A DNA stretch of 5,244 nt from Alphaproteobacteria bacterium. Lineage in GTDB: Bacteria > Pseudomonadota > Alphaproteobacteria > UBA2136 > JALTLI01. Position numbers and translations under genes: made by a program. Shown here piece by piece: positions 1-5,244 of this stretch. The stretch lies in the NCBI GenBank assembly GCA_027005635.1, contig JALTLI010000084.1:1-5244 (forward strand), written 5' to 3'. Positions within the stretch are counted from its first letter, which is position 1. Each line of letters starts with the position of its first letter. The notes below the pieces were generated by a model, which was not told the DNA's origin, ran no database searches, and saw only the letters and a program-made list of their open reading frames with translations.

Positions 1-636
1 GAAGGTATTCTTACTTCTGATCCTTGGGGACAGTCTTGGGTATATAACTTTGTTAGTGATACTCAAAATATAGATAATGTACCTGTTACTATATACTATG
101 TTACAATTCATTCTAAGGGAAAAAATGCTTCTGATAACTCTGTTAATATTGGATCTCTTGCTGATTACACAGATTGGGTAACAGGGGGAGATGATATTGG
201 GATTAAATTCAACACCATAGAAATTGAGAAAAAAAGAGTTACAGCATACATTAATATGGGAAAAACTGTCGTTGATGCCCTAAACTCATATGAAGCTTCA
301 AAATACCTAGAAGCAGATGCATTATGTTCTCAAGGTGGAACAGATCCAACCAATGTTAATTGTACAAGCGGTACAACTCTTTATTCTGAATATAATTTTT
401 ATCCAGAATCTATCCCAAGTAATGCTAGCCCAGTTTATTATAATACAGTAACTGGCTCAACTGCTGCATTTACTAGTGGTGTTCAAAATGAAATGGAAGA
501 TTTAATGACAGAAATAAACTTGCCAACCAGCTATGCTATAGATCCTTGGGGGCGTATACTAAATTATCAATCAAATGCTACATCACGTAATGAGGCTCCA
601 TTTAGTGCATCTGTTTGGTATGCTAGTAATAACTAG
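1..636 (+). CDS. Pilin/pseudopilin-like protein, C-terminal fragment with two DPWG motifs
   Basis: The frame is open from the first base to the TAG at 634-636, so 211 C-terminal residues are visible and the start lies outside the window; the internal ATG at 256 is not the start. Fragment residues 7-10 and 181-184 are both DPWG, the hallmark of the C-terminal beta region of type II secretion major pseudopilins (GspG type) and related pilins. After the first motif comes a beta-rich stretch containing TIHSKGKN, which resembles the pseudopilin segment that follows DPWG. Residues about 66-107 then look helical, including KTVVDALNSYEASKYLEA, and lead to the second motif near the C-terminus. This suggests two tandem pilin-like globular domains. 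Cys109 and Cys121 could form a disulfide. The N-terminal prepilin leader and hydrophobic helix expected for the family would be upstream and are not visible. A prepilin peptidase follows 14 nt later, supporting an exported filament or secretion-pseudopilus role. Which system it serves cannot be decided here. Confidence 0.75.
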   Translation, partial: EGILTSDPWGQSWVYNFVSDTQNIDNVPVTIYYVTIHSKGKNASDNSVNIGSLADYTDWVTGGDDIGIKFNTIEIEKKRVTAYINMGKTVVDALNSYEASKYLEADALCSQGGTDPTNVNCTSGTTLYSEYNFYPESIPSNASPVYYNTVTGSTAAFTSGVQNEMEDLMTEINLPTSYAIDPWGRILNYQSNATSRNEAPFSASVWYASNN

Positions 637-650
637 AAATAATAAATATT

Positions 651-1217
651 ATGTGGGGTTTTGAAAAAAAGTTTATAGCCAAAGAAGAAATTGAAGAAGG
701 TATTCTTGCTGAAAAATATTTTTTACCATTAACTATATTTCTTACAATAGTATTTATAATTAGTATTCTATTTGCTAAAAATTTAATTTTTCCTTACTGG
801 GTATATATTATTATTGCTTGTATTTTTGCTAGGCTTATTGCTATTGATTTACGTCATTTTATTTTACCAGATGTTTATACTTTACCATTATTAATTTTAG
901 GGCTAATTATCCCTCCTCTTACTAGTAATATTTCATTTTTAGATGTTATTATTGGTGGTGCTGTTGGTTTTGCAGTTCCATTTAGTTTAGCTTACGGCAT
1001 GTACCTATGGAAAGGAACAAGCGCAGGATTAGGTGGTGGAGATATAAAACTTATGGCTGCTTGTGGTGCATGGCTTGGTTTAATAAATTTACCATTTTTA
1101 ATTATGCTTACTTGTATTATTTCTTTGGTTATTTCTTTATTTGCTTTTAAAAATAACCATATACCTTTTGGCCCTGGGCTGTGTATTTCTATGTGGATTT
1201 TATTATTGTTTGTATAG
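651..1217 (+). CDS. Type IV prepilin peptidase (A24 family), short form without methyltransferase domain
   Basis: This 188-residue integral membrane aspartic protease is of the family that removes leader peptides from prepilins and pseudopilins at the cytoplasmic membrane. The first catalytic-Asp region is AIDLRHFILPD (Asp66, with Asp74 in LPD). The second is the family GxGD motif in AGLGGGDIKL (Asp131). The conserved IPFGPGL segment is at 171-177. About six hydrophobic segments are visible, roughly at 25-43, 46-65, 75-91, 97-118, 138-165 and 175-188. Full-length PilD-type enzymes are near 290 residues and carry an N-terminal cytoplasmic methyltransferase domain with zinc-binding cysteines. 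Here only about 24 polar residues precede the first membrane segment, so it should cleave but not N-methylate, as in CpaA-type enzymes. The start has no clear Shine-Dalgarno sequence and sits 14 nt after the upstream stop, which suggests one transcript and possibly translational coupling. The substrate is probably the upstream pilin-like protein. Confidence 0.92.
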   Translation: MWGFEKKFIAKEEIEEGILAEKYFLPLTIFLTIVFIISILFAKNLIFPYWVYIIIACIFARLIAIDLRHFILPDVYTLPLLILGLIIPPLTSNISFLDVIIGGAVGFAVPFSLAYGMYLWKGTSAGLGGGDIKLMAACGAWLGLINLPFLIMLTCIISLVISLFAFKNNHIPFGPGLCISMWILLLFV

Positions 1218-1230
1218 TAAATTAACACTA

Positions 1231-1256
1231 AAAAAGAGCCTTATAAGGCTCTTTTT
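1231..1256. terminator. Bidirectional Rho-independent terminator
   Basis: A perfect 26-bp palindrome: arms AAAAAGAGCC and GGCTCTTTTT flank the self-complementary centre TTATAA. The GC-containing stem ends in a T-run on each strand. It lies 13 nt after the prepilin peptidase stop and 19 nt beyond the rhodanese stop, where both convergent genes need to end. Confidence 0.9.
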
Positions 1257-1275
1257 ATTAGTATAGTAATTTAAA

Positions 1276-1710
1276 TTACTCACCAGTAACGATTGGTAGT
1301 GATTTTTCTTTCCACTCTGCAATTCCGCCACGGAAGTAATATACATTTTTGTACCCTTCAGAAACTGCAATTTTAACAGCTTTAGAAGAACGACCACAGT
1401 TAACGCCATTACAGTAAAAAATAACATGAGTATCTTTACTTTCTAGAACTTTAGCTAATGTTTCAGCATTAGTTTCAGTATTAGGTAGGTGTTCTGCATC
1501 TTCAATATGAGCAGCTTTAAAATCTGATGGTTTACGAGAATCAATAATAACTAAATCATCATATTCATCTAGTAATTCAATAACTCTATCTGCATTAATT
1601 GTAGTTGCCCCATCAACAGTTAATGGAGATGGTTTTTTACCTGCAAAAGCAACTGAAAATGTTGCAACAGCAAATGTTAAAGCTAATAATAGTATTTTAA
1701 TATTTTTCAT
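1276..1710 (-). CDS. Exported single-domain rhodanese-like sulfurtransferase
   Basis: A 144-residue protein with a Sec-type signal peptide: MKNIK, a hydrophobic core at about 6-20, and a likely cleavage after Ala23 (VAFA-GKK). This places the mature protein of about 121 residues in the periplasm. One rhodanese domain follows. Asp57 and the DSRKPSDF...AHIEDAEHLP stretch (57-76) match the N-terminal rhodanese signature, and FRGGIAEWK (126-134) matches the C-terminal one. The active-site loop is YCNGVNCGRSS with Cys100 as the expected persulfide-carrying nucleophile, plus a second Cys105 and Arg107. Rhodaneses pass sulfane sulfur to thiophilic acceptors; the physiological acceptor is unknown here. 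An AAGGGA Shine-Dalgarno at 1717-1722 lies 6 nt from the ATG and supports this start. The gene is 80 nt downstream of the chemoreceptor on the same strand, but a TATAAT box in the gap suggests its own promoter. It ends at the shared terminator. Confidence 0.93.
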   Translation of the reverse strand: MKNIKILLLALTFAVATFSVAFAGKKPSPLTVDGATTINADRVIELLDEYDDLVIIDSRKPSDFKAAHIEDAEHLPNTETNAETLAKVLESKDTHVIFYCNGVNCGRSSKAVKIAVSEGYKNVYYFRGGIAEWKEKSLPIVTGE

Positions 1711-1735
1711 TTTTATTCCCTTTTTTATTTTTAGT

Positions 1736-1764
1736 ATTATAGCCCCTAGTTAAATTACTAGTTA
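1736..1764 (-). promoter_or_regulatory. Candidate rhodanese promoter with direct repeat in the -35 zone
   Basis: On the minus strand a perfect TATAAT lies at 1736-1741, which would start transcription near 1729 and give a leader of about 18 nt carrying the Shine-Dalgarno. No good TTGACA-like -35 is found 16-18 nt upstream. That zone instead holds two copies of TAACTAG (plus-strand CTAGTTA at 1746-1752 and 1758-1764) separated by 5 nt, with the nearer copy 4 nt from the -10. A weak or missing -35 with a direct repeat in its place is compatible with an activator-dependent promoter. The regulatory reading is inference. Confidence 0.45.
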
Positions 1765-1790
1765 CTTATAATTTCTTATGTAATAGAGCA

Positions 1791-3542
1791 TTAAAGTTTA
1801 AACTTACCTGCTTCATCTCTAATATCTTCTGATATTTCTTTAATTTTAACAAACTGTTCTGTACTTGCTCCCATAGCTTCAGATTGTTCTCTCATGGCTG
1901 TAGCAATATTACTTACATTATTAGATATTGCCTCACTAGATTCAAGTACTTCATTCATTGCACCATCTAATTCTGCAAGTTGAGAAACATTTTCCTCTAC
2001 AACAGTAGTAACACCTTCTAAATTATTACGTGTAGTATGAACAGAATCAACAAGAGTTTGAACCTTTTTAGTAATTTCGGCTGTTGCGCTAGTTGATTCT
2101 TCAGCTAATTTTTTAACTTCTTCTGCTACAACTGCAAAACCTAAACCTGCATCACCTGCTCTGGCTGCTTCAATATTTGCATTTAATGCAAGTAATGATA
2201 TTTGATCAGATATATTATCTACCATGGTAATAACTTGTTTAATTTGATCAGCAAATTCAGTTAATTCAATAACTTGAGTAACAGATTCTTGTGAAATAGT
2301 TTCAATATTAGTAAAACCACTTCTAATATTATCGGCTATTCTTTGGCTATTATTATATACTTGAGTCATGTTTTCAGTCATAGCAGATGTATTAGTAACA
2401 TTTTCATTGATTTGATTTAAAGAACCGTTCATTTCTTCAATAGTAGCAGAGTAATCTTCACTAATAGAGCTAAGAGTTGTAGTTGATTTATTTAACATAC
2501 TAACAAAACTATGCAAGCTTTTAGACATAACATTTACACCTTTAACCATTGCACCTATTTCATCATCTAATGTAACTTTAACATCTTCTCCACTAACATC
2601 ACCTCTGGCAATAGCTTCTATTCTATTAAGTGCTAAGTAAACTTGAGAAAGAACTTGTTTTCTGAAGAAAATTAAAATAGCAAAAACAAGAACCCCCATA
2701 ATTAAAGCAAAAGCTGAAAACATTTTTATTCTTAAACTATTTAATGTCCCCATTAAATCACCAAAACTTCTGATAACTTTAACCTGCATAATAGGATTAT
2801 TATTTGGGTATGGGATATAAATTTCTAAACTATCTTTATTATGGTAACTATCACTTCCATGTTTACCACTATCATCATCACTATGATTAGTAAAATGTAA
2901 TTTTTCTAATAAGTTTTTACCATCTACACTATATATTTCAACATTACCACCAACCATGTTAGGTATTTCTTTAAAAGATGGTGCAGGATAAATAGTTAAA
3001 GCTACATAACCTTTTAAACGTAAACCACCAACTGGTACAATAGTTGTATTAACAGGTATCCCGTTTGAATTCCAATCAAAATAAAAAGCTTTGAAGCGTT
3101 CAGTTTTTTTACGTGCTTTTAATTTTTTTAATATATCTTCAGGAAAATCTGCAACTTTATAATCATTACTATTAACATGGGTAATAAAATCCATTCTTTT
3201 TGTAAATACAGAAAATCCAACCGCTTCAAGTTCTCCACCTGTAAATGCATTTTGGGCAAACTCTTCAGCAAAAAAATCTTTTATTTCAGGTAGTTTTTTC
3301 TTTTTTATTAGCTTGCCAAGTTGTTTATTTCTGGCTGTTACTTCAATTACTTTTAATGCTGAAGCCTGCTGTTTATGGAATGCAGTATCAATTGCCTGTG
3401 TAGTTAAACTTGCAATACCATTTTTAGTATTTTCAAATATTATTTCTTGGTATGAGTGAGTCAAAATAAAAGAAAATATACCACCAGCTAATATGAATAT
3501 TATAAATCCTATAAGAATATAAATTTTTGCATCTTTACGCAT
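1791..3542 (-). CDS. Methyl-accepting chemotaxis protein, transmembrane chemoreceptor
   Basis: A 583-residue receptor of classical topology that signals through CheW/CheA to control motility. Membrane segments lie at about 8-28 and 273-293, enclosing a periplasmic sensor of about 240 residues. The part around 165-212 (VGGLRLKGYVALTIYP, then VEIYSVDGKNLLE) resembles Cache-type sensor folds, but this assignment is tentative. A HAMP domain follows at about 294-345 (RIEAIARGD and DDEIGAMVKGVNVMS). The coiled-coil signalling domain fills 346-583. Its hairpin tip is unmistakable at 446-482, including LLALNANIEAARAGDAGLGF (450-469) and FAVVAEEVKKLAEES (469-483), with Glu458 and Arg461 in the CheA/CheW contact region. 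SATIEEMNGSL (365-375) and MREQSEAMGAS (550-560) are candidate methylation regions. The C-terminus ends at KFKL without a CheR-binding pentapeptide. Residues 216-238 form a His/Asp-rich insert. Shine-Dalgarno AGGCGG 8 nt before the ATG fixes the start. The ligand is unknown and no other che gene is visible. Confidence 0.95.
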   Translation of the reverse strand: MRKDAKIYILIGFIIFILAGGIFSFILTHSYQEIIFENTKNGIASLTTQAIDTAFHKQQASALKVIEVTARNKQLGKLIKKKKLPEIKDFFAEEFAQNAFTGGELEAVGFSVFTKRMDFITHVNSNDYKVADFPEDILKKLKARKKTERFKAFYFDWNSNGIPVNTTIVPVGGLRLKGYVALTIYPAPSFKEIPNMVGGNVEIYSVDGKNLLEKLHFTNHSDDDSGKHGSDSYHNKDSLEIYIPYPNNNPIMQVKVIRSFGDLMGTLNSLRIKMFSAFALIMGVLVFAILIFFRKQVLSQVYLALNRIEAIARGDVSGEDVKVTLDDEIGAMVKGVNVMSKSLHSFVSMLNKSTTTLSSISEDYSATIEEMNGSLNQINENVTNTSAMTENMTQVYNNSQRIADNIRSGFTNIETISQESVTQVIELTEFADQIKQVITMVDNISDQISLLALNANIEAARAGDAGLGFAVVAEEVKKLAEESTSATAEITKKVQTLVDSVHTTRNNLEGVTTVVEENVSQLAELDGAMNEVLESSEAISNNVSNIATAMREQSEAMGASTEQFVKIKEISEDIRDEAGKFKL

Positions 3543-3550
3543 TTTGAAAA

Positions 3551-3556
3551 CCGCCT
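3551..3556 (-). promoter_or_regulatory. Shine-Dalgarno of the chemoreceptor gene
   Basis: On the minus strand AGGCGG lies 8 nt upstream of the ATG at 3540-3542. It differs by one base from the AGGAGG consensus and is the only GC-rich patch in this intergenic region, so it decides the start. Confidence 0.8.
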
Positions 3557-3566
3557 GTATTATTAT

Positions 3567-3620
3567 TTATTATTTATTATTTAAACATATATTACTTTAT
3601 TTTTAAATAATAAATAATAA
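3567..3620. repeat. 19-bp perfect inverted repeat made of AT heptamers, divergent promoter region
   Basis: The left arm is 3567-3585 and the right arm 3602-3620 (TTTAAATAATAAATAATAA). They are exact reverse complements, separated by a 16-nt spacer. The left arm overlaps three tandem copies of TATTATT (3561-3581) and the right arm carries the same heptamer inverted in about two copies. The dyad is centred between the divergent chemoreceptor and antiporter genes. Its right end stops 2 nt before the predicted -35 of the antiporter promoter. It could be an operator, an AT-rich UP-like or nucleoid-protein site, or simply low-complexity DNA. The arms are directly visible; the function is not. Confidence 0.6.
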
Positions 3621-3622
3621 TG

Positions 3623-3651
3623 TTGTAAGATATATTAAAGCAATATATAAC
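3623..3651 (+). promoter_or_regulatory. Sigma-70-type promoter of the antiporter gene
   Basis: A -35 box TTGTAA (3623-3628, 4 of 6 consensus) and a -10 box TATAAC (3646-3651, 5 of 6) are separated by the optimal 17 nt. Transcription would begin near 3658, leaving a leader of about 33 nt with the Shine-Dalgarno. I found no comparably good promoter for the chemoreceptor on the opposite strand. Confidence 0.6.
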
Positions 3652-3680
3652 TAAAATAACATCTAAACATACATAAATTT

Positions 3681-3685
3681 AGGAA
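3681..3685 (+). promoter_or_regulatory. Shine-Dalgarno of the antiporter gene
   Basis: AGGAA ends 5 nt before the ATG at 3691. It supports the long form of the protein, including its extra N-terminal hydrophobic segment, over any internal start. Confidence 0.8.
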
Positions 3686-3690
3686 ATATT

Positions 3691-4746
3691 ATGAATATAC
3701 GTGCCCTATTTGGCTTATTAGAAATATTTAAAACACCTATATTTATAGTATCTATTGCTTTTGCAATTGTAGTATATTTACATAATCCAGCTAATACAAT
3801 TATTGATATAATAAGTATTTTAGTTGGTTTAACACTATTAGTAATGGCTGGTGATATACTAGTTAATGGTGCTAGTGATATAGGCTACAGAATTGGCTTA
3901 AACCCTTTGTTAATTGGTATTTTAATTGTAGGCTTAGGCACATCTGCTCCCGAAATAATCACTGTTGCTATTGCTGGCTTTCAAGATGCAACAGATTTAG
4001 CTTTAGGTAATGTAATAGGATCTAACATTGCCAATATCGCCTTAGTTATGGGGGCTGGTTTATTATTATTAAAAAAACCAATTCATGTTGCAACAAAATG
4101 GCGTGAATATACAGGTTTAATGCTAGCAACAGTTATAATGACTAGTGTTGTATTTTGGTATGGTAAAGTAGATTTTATTGCCAGTATTATTTTTATAATT
4201 TGTTTAATATCCTACCTTGTTTATACAATTAATTACCATAACAAAACTAAAGATATCACCAAAGAAACAGAACAAGAAGTTAAAGAAATAATTGCCAACC
4301 ATTGGTTTCCTCCATTTTTAGGAATAATATTTGGTTTGATTGGCTTAATTTTAGGTGCAGATGTTTTAGTTGGCGGAGCAGTTAATATAGCCACGTCATT
4401 AAATGTACAAGAAAAAATAATTGGCTTAACAATAGTAGCCATAGGAACAAGCCTACCAGAATTAGCAGCAACCTACGCCGCAGCTAAAAAAGGACACGGT
4501 GATATGGTATTTGGTAATGTAATTGGTAGTAATATATTTAATTTGCTTGCAGCCTCATCTGCTGGTGGGTTATTTGTAATATTACCTACAGCAAATGTAA
4601 AAATAGATACCATTATTATGTTAGCATTTACTACAGCAATACTACTGTTAATGCTAAAAGTTCTCACCCCTAAAAAAATTGGCATATTATTTATAGTAAG
4701 CTACATAATATTTTTAGTTTGGACAGGCTATTCAGCAGGTGTTTAA
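3691..4746 (+). CDS. CaCA-family Na+/Ca2+ antiporter (YrbG-like)
   Basis: A 351-residue inner-membrane exchanger with the two inverted alpha repeats of the calcium/cation antiporter superfamily. Repeat alpha-1 shows GLGTSAPE (81-88, Glu88) and GNVIGSNIANI (106-116). Repeat alpha-2 shows AIGTSLPE (250-257, Glu257) and GNVIGSNIFNL (275-285). These Glu and Asn residues line the ion-binding centre in the family, and both repeats look intact. A charged loop of about 25 residues (181-205, KTKDITKETEQEVKEI) joins the halves, shorter than the regulatory loops of eukaryotic NCX, so no calcium-sensing domain is present. The core repeat begins near residue 38. Residues 15-31 (TPIFIVSIAFAIVVYL) form an additional hydrophobic segment before it, making the protein somewhat longer than the usual 310-330 residues. 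It likely exports Ca2+ in exchange for Na+, although ion specificity cannot be read from the motifs. It is transcribed alone, divergent from the chemoreceptor and convergent with the peptidase gene. Confidence 0.94.
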   Translation: MNIRALFGLLEIFKTPIFIVSIAFAIVVYLHNPANTIIDIISILVGLTLLVMAGDILVNGASDIGYRIGLNPLLIGILIVGLGTSAPEIITVAIAGFQDATDLALGNVIGSNIANIALVMGAGLLLLKKPIHVATKWREYTGLMLATVIMTSVVFWYGKVDFIASIIFIICLISYLVYTINYHNKTKDITKETEQEVKEIIANHWFPPFLGIIFGLIGLILGADVLVGGAVNIATSLNVQEKIIGLTIVAIGTSLPELAATYAAAKKGHGDMVFGNVIGSNIFNLLAASSAGGLFVILPTANVKIDTIIMLAFTTAILLLMLKVLTPKKIGILFIVSYIIFLVWTGYSAGV

Positions 4747-4797
4747 TATATAGTGATTTGTCTTAACAACTTTACGGTTAAGTTAAATTGCTATATA
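4747..4797 (+). terminator. Long hairpin between convergent genes, possible terminator
   Basis: The dyad starts at the first base after the antiporter TAA. Arms 4747-4767 and 4777-4797 pair over 21 positions: 17 Watson-Crick pairs, 3 G-U pairs (4754/4790, 4755/4789, 4760/4784) and one T-T mismatch (4761/4783), with a 9-nt loop. The right arm covers the last codons and stop of the minus-strand peptidase gene. A run of six T (4806-4811) begins 8 nt past the stem, further than ideal for an intrinsic terminator. The G-U pairs hold only in plus-strand RNA, so the structure is best formed by the antiporter transcript. A 3'-end stabilising hairpin is an alternative to termination. Confidence 0.6.
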
Positions 4798-5244
4798 ACC
4801 AATTCTTTTTTCAAAGTAGTTAAATTATCAATACCATCTTCAGTTATTGCTACAATATCTTCAATTCTTACACCACCTTTATTGGGGTAATAAATTCCTG
4901 GTTCTATTGTTACAACCATATTTGTTTTTAATTCTTCAGTATTAGCAGGATGAACTCCCATACCTTTATCATGAACATCAAGCCCTAAAGCATGACCAGT
5001 ACCATGAAAAAAACCATAATTTTCACCATTTTCATCAATTCCAGTATCAAAGCCATGTTGAATAAGTTTATTGTTAACTTCCTCATGGATTTTTGCACCT
5101 GTAACGCCATTTTTAGAAATATCACAACCAACTTGTTGGGCATCTTTAACTGCGTTATAAACATCTAAGTGCCATTGACTTGGCGTACCTTTTAAAACTG
5201 TTCTGGTTAAATCTCCGTAATAGAAATTATCACTTCTGGGAAAA
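4791..5244 (-). CDS. M24 metallopeptidase (Xaa-Pro aminopeptidase type), C-terminal part
   Basis: The frame runs from the window end to a TAG at 4791-4793 (plus strand CTA), giving 150 residues; the N-terminal part is beyond the window. It has the pita-bread fold signatures of M24 peptidases, which use a two-metal centre. Visible ligands, numbered in the fragment, are Asp11 in GDLTRT, His84 in HGTGHALGLDVHD, Glu114 in TIEPGIYY and Glu128 in VRIEDIV. The remaining ligand, an Asp upstream of FPRS, would fall just outside. His80, His84 and His91 have the same spacing as His350, His354 and His361 of E. coli aminopeptidase P, favouring an Xaa-Pro aminopeptidase or prolidase over a methionine aminopeptidase. 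Such enzymes remove the N-terminal residue preceding proline and normally act in the cytoplasm. The protein ends shortly after the last motif (LKKELVI). It is convergent with the antiporter, and its stop codon lies inside the intergenic hairpin. Confidence 0.93.
   Translation of the reverse strand, partial: FPRSDNFYYGDLTRTVLKGTPSQWHLDVYNAVKDAQQVGCDISKNGVTGAKIHEEVNNKLIQHGFDTGIDENGENYGFFHGTGHALGLDVHDKGMGVHPANTEELKTNMVVTIEPGIYYPNKGGVRIEDIVAITEDGIDNLTTLKKELVI

Noticed and set aside
256..258. ATG at 256 as the start of a separate small gene
   Set aside because: The same frame is open without interruption from position 1 and carries a DPWG motif upstream of this ATG, so the codon is internal. No Shine-Dalgarno precedes it.
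1..707. Repeated 12-mer GAAGGTATTCTT at 1-12 and 696-707
   Set aside because: Both copies encode EGIL in coding sequence and the match does not extend; a short coincidence in AT-rich DNA is the simplest explanation.
992..1228. Open frame on the minus strand across the prepilin peptidase gene
   Set aside because: It lies antisense to a gene with clear catalytic motifs, its product has no recognisable domain, and no Shine-Dalgarno was seen. It is a shadow of the real coding frame.
1203..1427. Minus-strand open frame overlapping the rhodanese 3' end and the terminator
   Set aside because: It is an out-of-frame reading of the rhodanese gene that crosses the terminator palindrome; there is no support for it as a gene.
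3561..3620. The heptamer repeats as a CRISPR array or origin iterons
   Set aside because: The units are 7 nt without unique spacers, they are AT-only, and there is no cas or replication-initiator gene in the window.
4233..4685. Two minus-strand open frames inside the antiporter gene
   Set aside because: Both mirror the alpha-2 half of the antiporter. Their proline- and serine-rich products are typical of antisense readings of membrane-protein codons.

Overview
The window is AT-rich (GC roughly one third or less by eye) and gene-dense. It reads as the chromosome of a Gram-negative, probably motile bacterium. The signs are a prepilin-processing system, an exported rhodanese, a membrane chemoreceptor and bacterial-type promoters and Shine-Dalgarno sites. 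A proteobacterium is the most natural guess, but nothing here fixes the lineage. No mobile element, CRISPR array, tRNA or rRNA was seen.

Layout: (1) Positions 1-636 (+) hold the C-terminal 211 residues of a pilin/pseudopilin-like protein with two DPWG motifs, cut by the window start. (2) Positions 651-1217 (+) hold a compact type IV prepilin peptidase, 14 nt downstream and probably in the same operon. (3) A perfect 26-bp palindrome at 1231-1256 forms a bidirectional terminator. (4) Positions 1276-1710 (-) hold an exported single-domain rhodanese. (5) Positions 1791-3542 (-) hold a methyl-accepting chemotaxis protein upstream of the rhodanese on the same strand, with an 80-nt gap that contains a candidate rhodanese promoter. 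(6) Positions 3543-3690 are a divergent intergenic region with a 19-bp perfect inverted repeat built from AT-rich heptamers and a good sigma-70-type promoter for the next gene. (7) Positions 3691-4746 (+) hold a CaCA-family Na+/Ca2+ antiporter with an apparent extra N-terminal membrane segment. (8) A long hairpin at 4747-4797 starts directly after the antiporter stop codon and covers the stop codon of the convergent last gene. (9) Positions 4791-5244 (-) hold the C-terminal catalytic part of an M24 metallopeptidase (Xaa-Pro aminopeptidase type), cut by the window end.

Only the first two genes are clearly linked in function: the peptidase is of the class that cleaves leader peptides of pilin-like proteins such as its neighbour. 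The others look like independent housekeeping or environmental-response genes in separate transcription units. I do not see a new multi-gene system. The items most worth a second look are the two-domain pilin/minimal peptidase pair, the divergent-promoter inverted repeat, the stop-to-stop hairpin, and the His/Asp-rich insert in the chemoreceptor sensor domain.
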